Origin: Paulinella micropora
Taxonomy: Eukaryota; Cercozoa; Imbricatea; Euglyphida; Paulinellidae
Length of the DNA stretch: 64,000 nucleotides
Direction of reading: 5' to 3'
NCBI GenBank assembly: GCA_019918135.1
Contig: WBZZ01003655.1
Span: 124,001-188,000 of the forward strand
A model generated the notes under the pieces. It was not told where the DNA came from and did no database searches. It saw nothing but the letters and a program-made list of their open reading frames with translations. This document shows, one piece after another, positions 31,653 to 40,130 of the stretch. Within the stretch, counting starts at the first letter, position 1. Each line of letters opens with the position of its first letter. Both the position numbers and the translations under genes were made by a program.

Positions 31653-31990
31653 ATGACCACCAAACCAAGCGCGGCGCTCGCTACCCTGCAGAGCATCGGT
31701 GTGTTTAGGCTGATAGGCACCGCGCTCGTAGCCACAGATTGCCGGGTCAATATTCAAGTGCGTTACCAGCGACGTGGAACAGTTGTTGCAGGACAAGCTC
31801 CTGCAACTTCCGCCCTGGCCTGGCCGCAGTTCCAGAGCGACTGTATTTGCTTCTTTTTCCAGATCGAACTCGAATGCTCTCGCGCTCTCAGCCAACACAA
31901 ATGCAATCTTGGGACCCCTAGGCAACTCTCGAGGGGAGTGCCTGGAATGAGACATTTTGATTTTGTTCCTGGGGGGCAAGTATATTAGTA
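31653..31990 (+). pseudogene. Internally deleted copy of the 1019 gene
   Basis: The start MTTKPSAALATLQSI and GTALVATDCRVNIQVRY match the N-terminus of the gene at 1019. At about 31770 the DNA jumps to the segment that lies at 1621 in the other copy (GACGTGGAACAGTTGTTGCA), which removes the GAA tract and the whole middle and changes frame. After about 31820 the sequence no longer matches. On the minus strand 31790-31960 reads GPKIAFVLAESARAFEFDLE, which looks like part of a different gene, so two fragments are probably joined here. Confidence 0.65.
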
Positions 31991-32124
31991 GGGGCAAGCA
32001 TGCAACGTCTGCGCGCTCAGCACTATTGCCCTGGTATCGTGTGTGGGAGCTATCGAGGAACAGGAAAAAATTATTTTTTCTTTTCGTGCGCGGCCATGGT
32101 GTTGCTCCAGGCCACGTTTTTTTA

Positions 32125-33960
32125 TTAAAACCGCTCGACCAAGTTTGTACACTTTGCAGGCGGTTTTAAAACAGTTAACTTTTCATGCCAGCTCTTGTCT
32201 TGGGTGGGCAGACGAAGCGTAGGCATGCTCACGTTCTGCGAAAAGTCCAGAATGAGCTCTTTGCACTTAAAGCCATGCGGCACTTCGAAAAGCCGTAGAC
32301 CGTCGCAATCTTCAAAGGTCACCCTGAGCAGGTTGCTAATCTGCCAGCCCTGAGGCATGGAGAATGTCTGCAAGAGCGGCAAACCCTCGAAACAAAGCTC
32401 TGCCTGTTGACACTGGAGTTGGGGGGGTAGGACAACCCGTGTTAGCAAGTCACACTCTTGGATCCTCAGTTTAAGAGTTTCCATCTCTTTTTGGTCTAGA
32501 CTGAGTCTAAGGGTTTTCATGTCACTAAGCAATACGCCGATATTCAGGCTGAGCCCCGCCGCTAGAATCTTTAGGTCCTCCGACGACGACGAATTCCAAA
32601 TGTCGATTTCTACAAGCTTTGGCCGTGGTTTTTCAACGCCTGTCGTAAGTGCAGTGGCCGTGCGGATACATTGGAGGCGGGGGCAGCTATCGACGTCGAG
32701 GGCAAGCCTGCTACCCTCGCAATGCTTTGGGAGAACGAGCTCGCGAAGTCCTTCCAAATAACTGACTTCAATTTGTGCTTCCTGACACCTGAGGACAGTC
32801 GGTAAGCAGATAGTTTGTAGCCTGGGGCAATCGCAAAATTCTGCCTTGTATGTTCCGTCCTGGATTTCCCAGAGCGTGGGCTGGCTCAGCACGCAGAAGC
32901 TGCCTAAATCTTTAAAGCAAAGATGGGCCGTTTTGCACTGCAGTTCGAGAGGTAAGCTGACTTGTTCTAAGGCGGAGCTGTCTGCTACTGTCAGGCAGAG
33001 GTGTGTCAATGGCGCCTTGTCTTCGAAGCAGTGTAGGCTGAGGTTGTTGGCATGACAATCGTCGATGGATACATTCCAAACGCCAGCGGCCCTGATATCC
33101 AAGCCCTTCCCTGGCATGCCTGAACTTGCAATCTGCAGGGTAGGCTGCCGGTTGGTCGTTGCTACTTTGGTGTCTGTCCCGCCGCTAGACACTTTCACAC
33201 TCTGCAGCCCTCCACAGTTTTCCACAGCTAGCGTCAAGGCCTCCGGGGCTGCAGCTATTCCGTCGTCGCGCGGGTGCTGGCTGAAAGAGAAGCGACTGAG
33301 CTCTGGACAAGAGACCAGGCGGAGAGCGTTACTTCCCGCCAGCTCGAGCCTTAGGTGCACCAAGCGAAGGCTTTTGACGGGGCATTCTTGCACGACCAGG
33401 TTTTGGTTTTTTTCCAGCTGCAACTTTACGTTGTGCAAGCACAGATGATCTGTGCGGAGACCGTCGAGCGCTGCGAAGGGAAAGTAGCCCCCATTCTCTT
33501 GGGTGAGGATCGTGTAATCGTGCTGGTTGGATGCGTGGTCTCCCCACAGGACTAAACTTTTTAGGTTCAGTTTCAGGTTTTTGTCCCGAACGTCGCGGCC
33601 TTGGCGCAGGATGTGCCGAACCGCCGCGCCCGCCGCGGCCCAATACCCTTCTTTTTTTTTGCTGCGAAACCTAGGAACAGGCAAGGGGCTGAATTTTATC
33701 TGGGCAGGTCCCTCCTGCATCCAACGGACAAGCTCTTCCTGTATGCAAGCCGGGACCGTCACCTCGTCTCCTTTTTTGCTATAGTAATACTTCAATAACA
33801 GAATACCCGCCAACGCAGTCCTGCCCTGGTTGTCTGCGTGCTTTATCAAGCACTTACGATCTGTTGCATAAAGCAACGCCTCGGCCTCCGGTTCTAGATA
33901 CAAGGCTGTTAGCAGATGGCAAAGGTCGTCGGGAAGATCAAGAGGCCCCCGCCGGGACAT
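32125..33960 (-). CDS. Leucine-rich-repeat protein, copy 2
   Basis: 611 residues, starting MSRRGPLDLPDDLCHLL. It is highly similar to the protein at 4683 from end to end, with the same order of LRR blocks, a few small indels (for instance two residues fewer in the EEDEAP loop, and extra residues in DKNLKLNLK), and an extension PAKCTNLVERF at the C-terminus. The two genes are inverted relative to each other, about 25.6 kb apart. Both frames are intact, which suggests both are kept by selection or that the duplication is recent. Likely an intracellular protein-binding protein. An F-box-like start is possible but weak. A TTTTTTTATTAAAACC motif just past the stop (32113) may serve as polyadenylation signal. 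Confidence 0.85.
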   Translation of the reverse strand: MSRRGPLDLPDDLCHLLTALYLEPEAEALLYATDRKCLIKHADNQGRTALAGILLLKYYYSKKGDEVTVPACIQEELVRWMQEGPAQIKFSPLPVPRFRSKKKEGYWAAAGAAVRHILRQGRDVRDKNLKLNLKSLVLWGDHASNQHDYTILTQENGGYFPFAALDGLRTDHLCLHNVKLQLEKNQNLVVQECPVKSLRLVHLRLELAGSNALRLVSCPELSRFSFSQHPRDDGIAAAPEALTLAVENCGGLQSVKVSSGGTDTKVATTNRQPTLQIASSGMPGKGLDIRAAGVWNVSIDDCHANNLSLHCFEDKAPLTHLCLTVADSSALEQVSLPLELQCKTAHLCFKDLGSFCVLSQPTLWEIQDGTYKAEFCDCPRLQTICLPTVLRCQEAQIEVSYLEGLRELVLPKHCEGSRLALDVDSCPRLQCIRTATALTTGVEKPRPKLVEIDIWNSSSSEDLKILAAGLSLNIGVLLSDMKTLRLSLDQKEMETLKLRIQECDLLTRVVLPPQLQCQQAELCFEGLPLLQTFSMPQGWQISNLLRVTFEDCDGLRLFEVPHGFKCKELILDFSQNVSMPTLRLPTQDKSWHEKLTVLKPPAKCTNLVERF

Positions 33961-34194
33961 TGTGGCGCGCCGGTTTGGCCTGATAAAAACTCTTCTACTT
34001 TATACATGATTAAAAACGGGGGGCATACCCCCCCGCGCCTCCATAACATGAACACTGTCGCAGTCTGTACTCCCCCCAAATTTTCGTTGCACAATTCATC
34101 ACCGATCCCAGGATTTGCTTGCTTCAAAAATAAAAAAGCTTTAATTTTGCAAATCTTGTTTAAACACAACGATCCTGTTCTGTCACAGCTGTCG
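33961..34194. other. Upstream region of LRR copy 2
   Basis: The first bases upstream of the ATG resemble the corresponding region of copy 1 (GG(G/C)ACATTGTGG against the pre-ATG region at 4670). An A/T-rich ATACATGATTAAAAACGG lies at 34002-34019. The rest has C-runs and TTTAATTTTGC. No gene seen. Confidence 0.4.
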
Positions 34195-34318
34195 CAGATG
34201 CGCAATGCAAGGGATCGCGTAGCTTGGACTTTCGCAGCGGGACACTGCCTGCTCCCCCGTTTCCGACGCTAGTTCTGCAATCGTTTCACTCAGGTCCTGG
34301 TTTTGTACGGCATAAGAT
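34195..34318 (-). pseudogene. Fragment of an F-box gene
   Basis: The minus strand encodes QNQDLSETIAELASE and later SPSYAIPCIAHLR, aligning with KWHQDLSGAIEELVFG and SHSYALPCLSLRARC of the intact F-box protein at 34467-35183. It lacks the F-box itself and stops early. It lies just downstream of the intact gene, same strand, so it is a decayed tandem copy. Confidence 0.6.
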
Positions 34319-34466
34319 TGAATTGTAAAAGAACTTTAAGAGCTTCTATGCCCCGGGAAACCATGCCCCGGGTGGCATGCCCCCCGCGCCCCCCCCCTTC
34401 CCACCCCGCCCCCCCCCCCCCCCGCGCCCCCCCCCCCCCCACTTCAGTCCGCGCAAGCGGGCTGGT

Positions 34467-35183
34467 TCACAGCGCACACATGGGGCACAGGCGCCAAAAA
34501 GGTTTTTCGCCGGGCCTTCTCCGCCGCAGCCCTGAACGCTCGTGGACCGCCAGCGTGCGCAGCTCCACCATGGTGGCTCCGCTCAGGTACAGATCCAACA
34601 GCTTGTTCTGGACGTCCACGCAAACGATCTCTCGAACCGCGGCTTCAATAGCACTGCGGCTCCGTTCGGGCGGACAGATGTGCAGGAAGAGGCTCAGTCC
34701 CCATTCCTCGTCGTAGTCGCCGCAGTGTGCACACCCACCAGCGGCGTCAGTACAGAACAGTGTTAAGCTTAGTTCCGCCTTTTGCGTCTCAACAGGTTGA
34801 CAAAACGTGAGCTCCAGGCTAGTTGTCAAGAAGTCTTCGTAGCTGTCTTGGCACCTAGCGCGCAGGCTCAGGCAGGGGAGCGCGTAGCTGTGACTGCCCA
34901 GCCAAGCCACGGTGGTAGGGGATGCCGATGCCGTGGCCCGGGTGTCCCCGAACACCAGTTCTTCGATCGCTCCACTCAGGTCCTGATGCCACTTGCTTAG
35001 GTACCTCTGCTGCGCCAGCCTGGCTAAGTGGGCGAGCTTGGCCGACAGACCACGGCAGGTCGAGCCCAGCCTAGCAGCGGACGCGGGTGAGCAGTCGGCA
35101 ATGAGCTCCAGCAATTCTGGCGGCAGAGCACTTATCAGCTCGGAGAGCATGCCCCCCGCGCCCCTTGTCTCCGCTGAACTCAT
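34467..35183 (-). CDS. F-box protein
   Basis: 238 residues from ATG 35183 (MSSAETRGAGGMLSEL). The frame is open 90 bp further upstream but that part lies in repeat sequence of low complexity, so the internal ATG is preferred. Residues about 15-60, LPPELLELIADCSPASAARL, then STCRGLSAKLAHLARLAQQR, fit an F-box: LP.E.L..I, a mid-motif R/L, and the CR....L. The C-terminal part (SLELTFCQP, AELSLTLFC, EEWGLSLFLHICPPERSR) has strand-like segments and a CAHCGDYDEEWG loop, presumably the substrate side. F-box proteins bind Skp1 and recruit targets to SCF ubiquitin ligases. Large DNA viruses use them to redirect host protein turnover. The last helix ends LCPMCAL. Confidence 0.75.
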   Translation of the reverse strand: MSSAETRGAGGMLSELISALPPELLELIADCSPASAARLGSTCRGLSAKLAHLARLAQQRYLSKWHQDLSGAIEELVFGDTRATASASPTTVAWLGSHSYALPCLSLRARCQDSYEDFLTTSLELTFCQPVETQKAELSLTLFCTDAAGGCAHCGDYDEEWGLSLFLHICPPERSRSAIEAAVREIVCVDVQNKLLDLYLSGATMVELRTLAVHERSGLRRRRPGEKPFWRLCPMCAL

Positions 35184-35644
35184 GTTTGTGCAGAACCAAA
35201 GAAAAAAGACAAGCGACGGTGGGGGAAGGGGGGGGGAGGGGGCGCTCCCCCCCCCCTCCCCTCCGTGGGACACTGAAAACTAGGAGCGGAGCACCGTGCC
35301 CCAGCACGACCCTGCGGCGAATGAATGGATGGGCGGTGGTCAATGTGCCAGGAGGACAAGGGCCTCACTACCCACGACGGCGTCCTGTCCGTGCCATGGC
35401 TCGGCCACCGTGCGCAAGATCCGCGGGAATATGAAAAGAGGAAAAGAAAACTTTGTTTTGCCCGACAACAGAGGAAACAGACGGGGGGGAGGGGGGAGGG
35501 GGGAACGAGGGAGGAAGAGGAAGGGGGGGGGGGAAGAAGGGGGCGGGGTGTGCTTCCCCTCGTCCTTCCTCTCGTCCCTCTGTTTCCCCTGTCCCCCGCT
35601 ATCCCCCTCCTCTCTCTCTCTCTCGCAGGTTGCACAAGGCTGAT
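35184..35644 (+). repeat. Repeat A copy and spacer upstream of the Fanzor element
   Basis: Purine and C-runs (35220-35262), then one repeat A copy from GCACCGTGCCCCAGCACG (35290) to 35430, then a G-rich/C-rich spacer to 35640. No gene. Confidence 0.75.
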
Positions 35645-35741
35645 CGGATTGGATTGAAATCTTAGAGAGGTGAACCCCTCCAGAGATTCCTACAGCTGGA
35701 AGGGAGAAAGGGCAGCACGCGGCACATCCCCCTCCCTTCTC
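35645..35741 (+). repeat. Left half of a split gene-end repeat
   Basis: GGATTGGATTGAAATCTTAG through GGCAGCACGCGGCACATCCC to CTTCTCAG matches the dispersed end of the 63299 gene. The copy stops at 35745 and its continuation (CAAAAATAAACAAAC, GGAGCCCGCAGGGGG, GGCGCC) is found at 37910-37975, on the far side of the Fanzor gene. Confidence 0.75.
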
Positions 35742-35762
35742 AGAGGCCCCAATCGAAGCAAA

Positions 35763-35797
35763 GCACCAAAGCCCGACCTGAAGCCAGGGTTTGGTGC
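35763..35797 (-). other. Hairpin 3' of the Fanzor gene, guide-RNA or terminator candidate
   Basis: GCACCAAA (35763-35770) and TTTGGTGC (35790-35797) form a perfect 8-bp stem around a 19-base loop that itself contains CCTGAAGCCAGG. It starts 22 bp past the Fanzor stop codon, inside the element. TnpB and Fanzor guide RNAs are usually encoded at the 3' side of the nuclease gene up to the element end, which is where this sits. Function is inference. Confidence 0.45.
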
Positions 35798-35818
35798 GAG
35801 ATTGATAGCTTAAACAAA

Positions 35819-37783
35819 CTAATACAAGTCCTGACGACCCAAGGCCAGCAGTCTTACAAGGATGTTGCGGCTGGCGTTCATGTCGCGCCCGTGCTGCAGG
35901 GCGCACCACTGGCAGCTGTACGTCTTGGCAGCTTTGATGTTTCTCCACAGCGCCCCGCATTGCGTACACGCCTGTGTGGTAAACTCCTCGTTGCAGATCA
36001 GAACTTTGCACTTGCCTACATACTCTCGCTGCAAGTTGAGCAAGCGCTTGCGGAAATCTGCGTGTCGCCAGGCAAGCAGCTTGCGCTTCGTTTCCCGCGA
36101 GATCGTTTTGCCCTTTATCATGCCCGATGCTCCGAACCAAGGTAGCACAACGTAGTCGTGGGTATCGAGCAGCCATCTGGCGGCTTTCTTGTGCACGTCC
36201 TGGACCCTGTTGTAGATCTTGTCGCGCACTCGCGTAATAGCGCGCCGTAGTCGCCAGCGGTTCCGCTTCTTGCTGCTGTCCTTAGCTAGTAGCTCGACCT
36301 TGCTCAGCAGCTTGTCTATGTGTTTCTGCAATCGGTACACGCGTGCAATGGACCCGCGGCCCCATTCGGTTATTGCACCCGAGTCTGCGTGGTACATGGT
36401 CAGAAAGCTCCTGACACCCGGATCAATGCTCACTACACGCCTGGAGTCAGGCTCCGCAAAATCGCGCTGGCGCTGCTCTATCTCTACTGGTACATGTAAG
36501 TACCATCTACCCAAAAGATCGACCCGCAGGCGCACATCGTACTTGATTTCAAGCTTCTTTGCCCCAAGCCTACGCTCTTGTTTTCTCCAATCCTTGGAGG
36601 TAACTGAGTCTGGTCCCAGAAAGCCTGCAAAGAAGCCCCGCTGGCGCCCCCAGACCGTGTGCGAGATCGCGATCGTAGACCTGCGCTCCTCCCACTTACG
36701 AAAGTTGACTCTTTTCCAGTGGAAGAACTTGCCCTTCTGGCTAAGATTTGAGATGGCGGAGGCCCTCGCCGCTTGCAGGTACCGAATGGCCACTTCGCGG
36801 ATGTCGTAGGGCACGCCGAGAAGCCACGGCCTGGCTTGCACGAATTTGCTACCTTCTTTCACAAACCGCAGGCGCAGAGTATCTAGATCAAAGTCGCCCA
36901 AGCAGCGCATTCTACCGCCCATCTCGGTCCTTCTTTGCTCTCGGCGCTCCTTTTGTTCTTGACGCTCTCTGGCTTTTCTGGCCTTGATCTCCTCGGGCGT
37001 CTCCTCCTTTTCTTCCTTGTCTTTCTGCTCCTGCGGCTTCTCCTCTTTTTTTTGTCTCTTGTGCTTGGCGGGATTTTCCTCCTTTTTTTCTTGGCGCCGT
37101 CTCTTTTTACTAACAGCCTGCGTGGGTTGACCTTGCTGCTGCTCCTCTTCGCTGGGCCAAGGGAAACGCTCATCCTCTTTTCGCAGCCAGGCCAGCGCTG
37201 CGTTCCAGGTGCTATGAACTGCTCGAAATAACAGCCACGCCTTACGCACCCAAGCTCGCCTAACCTCTTTGTCCTTGGTCTTTGGGTAGATTCTGCACGT
37301 GAGTGTCTTGAGCGGGGGCGTCTTGCCCGCCTTCTTGTTTAGACTAAACTTCTTCTTGGGCACCTTGTTCTGGGTGTCGTCTGCTTTGGCCGCGTTACGT
37401 CGCGCGTTGACCTGAGTTGCGGGCAGCAGTGCAAGTCGCGACTGCCAGGAGGTCTCCTGCAGACCTTGCTCGGTTGTCGGATCGTACCTTCTGACCGAGC
37501 TCCAGGAACCGTTACCCAGGGCCCTGCTCAGAGAAATAGGCAGGCGGCTTGCGCTCGCTCTGGCCAGGCTGCCTCCTGTGTATAGAGGTAACTGCCTAGA
37601 CATATCTCTGGCAGTCTCAGTCCAGAACGGAGCATGAGCTTTCGGCGGGGGTTCTGGAGGATGCTGCGCGGGCTTGAACTTCCTCTCTCGGGATTTCTCC
37701 TCTCGGGGTCCGCTTGCTGGCGCAGCATCTAGGGGAGGCTCGGGGAGCCTTTCTTTCTGGCCCCACAGAGTAAGCCGTCTCAT
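35819..37783 (-). CDS. Fanzor-type RNA-guided nuclease (TnpB-like)
   Basis: 654 residues from MRRLTLWGQKERL; no shift or stop. Residues 1-160 are basic and Pro-rich. About 160-420 is the TnpB-like recognition region, interrupted at about 203-290 by a Lys/Glu-rich insert with nuclear-signal-like KKRRRQEKKE. RuvC-I is VVSIDPGVRSF (Asp454). At the usual RuvC-II site the sequence is DYVVLPWFGASGM, with Pro548 where TnpB has Glu. About 52 residues on, CNEEFTTQACTQCG carries Glu599/Glu600 just before the zinc finger (C606, C609, C624, C627), the displaced glutamate reported for many Fanzors. RuvC-III is HGRDMNASRNIL (Asp634). All three acidic residues are thus present. Such enzymes cut DNA guided by an RNA encoded next to the gene. 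The start codon lies in the leader that recurs at 18444, 38355 and 48749. Confidence 0.9.
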   Translation of the reverse strand: MRRLTLWGQKERLPEPPLDAAPASGPREEKSRERKFKPAQHPPEPPPKAHAPFWTETARDMSRQLPLYTGGSLARASASRLPISLSRALGNGSWSSVRRYDPTTEQGLQETSWQSRLALLPATQVNARRNAAKADDTQNKVPKKKFSLNKKAGKTPPLKTLTCRIYPKTKDKEVRRAWVRKAWLLFRAVHSTWNAALAWLRKEDERFPWPSEEEQQQGQPTQAVSKKRRRQEKKEENPAKHKRQKKEEKPQEQKDKEEKEETPEEIKARKARERQEQKERREQRRTEMGGRMRCLGDFDLDTLRLRFVKEGSKFVQARPWLLGVPYDIREVAIRYLQAARASAISNLSQKGKFFHWKRVNFRKWEERRSTIAISHTVWGRQRGFFAGFLGPDSVTSKDWRKQERRLGAKKLEIKYDVRLRVDLLGRWYLHVPVEIEQRQRDFAEPDSRRVVSIDPGVRSFLTMYHADSGAITEWGRGSIARVYRLQKHIDKLLSKVELLAKDSSKKRNRWRLRRAITRVRDKIYNRVQDVHKKAARWLLDTHDYVVLPWFGASGMIKGKTISRETKRKLLAWRHADFRKRLLNLQREYVGKCKVLICNEEFTTQACTQCGALWRNIKAAKTYSCQWCALQHGRDMNASRNILVRLLALGRQDLY

Positions 37784-37909
37784 TGGAGAAGTCGCTTGCC
37801 GTATGACTTAGGCGGAGTTTGTCGTCGAGGCAGGACCCATAAAGCCAAGGGCAGGGCCATGCCTGTAGCTGGTCACAAAGTGAACAGGTTAAATTTGTGG
37901 GTTTAGAGG

Positions 37910-37975
37910 GAGAGCAAAAATAAACAAACTTTCTTTTTTGGAGCCCGCAGGGGGGGGGGCGCCCCCCCCCCTCTC
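37910..37975 (+). repeat. Right half of the split gene-end repeat
   Basis: GAGAGCAAAAATAAACAAAC, TTTTTTGGAGCCCGCAGG, then G-run, GGCGCC and C-run match the end of the dispersed gene-end repeat, continuing from 35745. Confidence 0.7.
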
Positions 37976-39570
37976 CCTTCCCCTCCCCCCCCCTCTCCCT
38001 CCCCCTTCCCTCTCTCTCTCCCTTCCCCCTCTCTCTTCCTAGATTTCTGCGGATCCCGGCAGGATTTTTTTTCTCTCTCTTTTTTTCTCGCGTGAAATTT
38101 GTCGCCAAATCGTCGTGCGCATGTTTCCCCGGAAGAACTACCGGTCTCTTTCCCTTTCTTGGAACGTGGGGCCGGCCGGTATAGACGACCACGTTGTGGT
38201 TGGCTGATCCTTTTAGGATGGCGACTAGACGCTGCACACGCGTCGGTGCCAAGATTAAAACCTTGTCAGGGATTTTTTTTTATTAATTTTTTTATTAAAA
38301 ACGAAAAAAGAAACAAAATTAAGCTAAGACTGGCTCTGGAGGAAGCGGCGCGGGTTTCTGTCTCAGAGAGTGCGCCGTCTCATTGGAGAAGTCACTCGTC
38401 GTATAACTTAGACGGAGGTTGTAGTCGAGACAGGGCCTGGGGGGGGGCGCTTCCCTTGCCTTCTTTCTTCTTCTTTCCCGCTGAGCCTCCTGAGCCCGGG
38501 GGGGCTCACAGAACAGGAAAAGGGCAAGGGGGAGGGGAAGAGCGCAGAGGCTACAAAAAAATGCATTAAACGCTTCAACTAAGCCCCCCCCCATGCCGAG
38601 CGCCCCCCCCCCTTCCCATTCTCCCTTGTCGAGACTCCGGCTGAAGGTACATTTTTGCTGAAGGTACTTTTTTGACTTTCCTCTGCCTCTTCCCTCTCCC
38701 TCCCCTAATTCTAAGTGCCAAGTGTAAGACCGTCGGGCTTTAACAAAAACAATTTTCCACGCTTTCTTGGCGCGCCTCTCCCCTCCTCCCTCCCCCCCCC
38801 CTTTCCCTCTCCCTCTCCACGTTCCTTAGATGGGGAAGGGCAAAGACAGATGGTGCTTGCTCCTCCCCCTGCCTCTTCTCTCTTTTTCTCTTAATTCTCA
38901 GTGCCAAGTGTAAGATTTTGTCGAGCTTTAATTCAGCGTATTCTACAAATTCTTGGCGCGTCTTCCTCCTCTTTCCTTCTCCCTCTCTTAGTTCTCAGTG
39001 CCAAAATTAAAACTTTGTCAAGAATTCTTTTTATTACTTGTACACCGGCAAAGCGCGCCCCTGCCCCTTCCCTCTCCCACTCCTAGTTTTCGGTTTCCAG
39101 TGTAAGACCGTCGAGCTTTAATTCAGCGTAGATTGCACTTTCTTGGCGCCCCCCCCCCTCTCCTTTAAATCTGTCTTGTGCCTCGCCTTCCTCCCTACCC
39201 CCCCCCCGCCCCCCTGAGCCCGGGGGGGCTCAAGAGCAGGGGGCAGAACTGAAACCAAACTAAGAAGATGGCACTGAGCCTATGACGGGACACCCCCCCC
39301 CCATCTTCGGACCAGAATTTGCAGGGGACGGTGCTCTCCCTTTGGCGCCCTCCCCCCTCTGTATCCGAAGATCTTTTCTGCCACCCTCCCGCCCCTGAGC
39401 CCGGGGGGGGGGCTCAAGGAGCAGGCAAGGGGGGGAGGAGGGGCGCAGAAGCTACAAAAAAAATAAATACATGCAACGCCTCCACTAAGCCCTTCCATGT
39501 CGTTAGTGACACGACCCAGCCCCGCTGACTTTTACTAAAGTCGGCGGGGTACAGAATGTTAGTTCCGCAG
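37976..39570. repeat. Inverted-orientation spacer field
   Basis: Holds pyrimidine runs, AAATTTGTCGCCAAATCGTC (38095), and a series of spacer modules reading in reverse relative to field 2: AGTGCCAAGTGTAAGAC(C/T) with GTCG(G/A)GCTTTAAT at 38715, 38900, 39085; GTGCCAAGATTAAAACCTTG at 38249. Also G/C palindromes at 38440 and 39225, and a Fanzor 5'-end remnant. 39515-39560 has GACTTTTACTAAAGTC inside a longer hairpin (CCCCGCCGACTTTTACTAAA, then GTCGGCGGGG in the 42610 copy). No gene seen. Confidence 0.65.
38355..38439 (-). pseudogene. Remnant of a Fanzor gene 5' end (copy 2)
   Basis: Matches the Fanzor leader and first codons on the same strand. The ATG (complement of 38381-38383) is followed by MRRRTL and a stop, against MRRLTLWG in the full gene. 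Upstream leader sequence is conserved for about 55 bp. Confidence 0.65.
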
Positions 39571-39924
39571 ATCTTGCGCACTGTGCTCTAGCGCAGCTCT
39601 GCGGCGGATGGACCGGCGGTGGTCAATGTAGCAGGTAAGCAAGGGCCTCGCAAATCCCGACGGCGTCCTGTCCGTGCCATGGCTCGGTCACCGTGCGCAA
39701 GGTCGGAAAAATATGCAAAATATGAAAACATCTGCGGAAATTTTTTTTCCCGACAACCAAAGAAACAAACAGGGGGGGGGGAGTGAAAGGATGGGAGCGA
39801 CGGGAACAGAGGGAAGGAAGGGACGGGGAAATCACTCCCCTCCCCCTTCTTCCCCCTTCCTCTTTTTCCTCCCCCTCCATCCCCTCGTCCCTTGTTTGCG
39901 TGTGCAAACGCATCCCAAAAAAAA

Positions 39925-40130
39925 ATCGGATTGGATTGAAATCTAGGAAGGCAAACCCCCCTGAGACCGGCAGACAGCTGGGAGAGAAAAAGAGCAGCAC
40001 GCGGCACATCCCCCTCCCTCCTCAGAGCGGGGGGGGGGGGGGCAAAAATAAGTACACTTTTTTCTGGAGCCCACTGATGGGGAGGGGGGCGCCCCCCCCC
40101 CTCCCCCTTTCTTTCCTCCCTCCCTCTGAG
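39925..40130 (+). repeat. Dispersed copy of the 3' end of the 63299 gene (copy 2)
   Basis: Begins TCGGATTGGATTGAAATC immediately after an A-run of a repeat A-associated spacer and ends in the G/GGCGCC/C palindrome and TGAGCCCCCTGAGCCCGG. Nearly identical to 44165, including the left junction, so the pair spread as one larger unit. Confidence 0.75.

Larger units (their letters stand above)
35742..37909 (-). mobile_element. Fanzor element (about 2.16 kb) inserted in a dispersed repeat
   Basis: The element carries one gene, the Fanzor nuclease, on the minus strand. Its borders are inferred from the repeat that it splits: the left half ends at 35745 and the right half resumes at about 37910, and five intact or parental copies elsewhere show that the two halves are normally contiguous. 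AGAGG occurs at both borders (35742-35746 and 37905-37909), possibly a short target duplication or just shared sequence. I see no terminal inverted repeats, as in IS200/605- and IS607-type TnpB elements. A strong hairpin lies at the left end, 3' of the gene. The right end holds the gene leader, of which truncated copies exist elsewhere. Confidence 0.65.

Noticed and set aside
32060..32124. tRNA or rRNA genes in the short intergenic regions
   Set aside because: No cloverleaf with invariant bases or rRNA-like core could be made out anywhere in the window.
34303..34440. Pro/Cys-rich ORF through the C-runs
   Set aside because: Driven by C homopolymers at 34390-34440; no supporting signal.
35742..35746. 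AGAGG as a proven target-site duplication
   Set aside because: Only 5 bp in purine-rich DNA, and TnpB-type elements usually make no duplication. Kept as an observation, not a claim.
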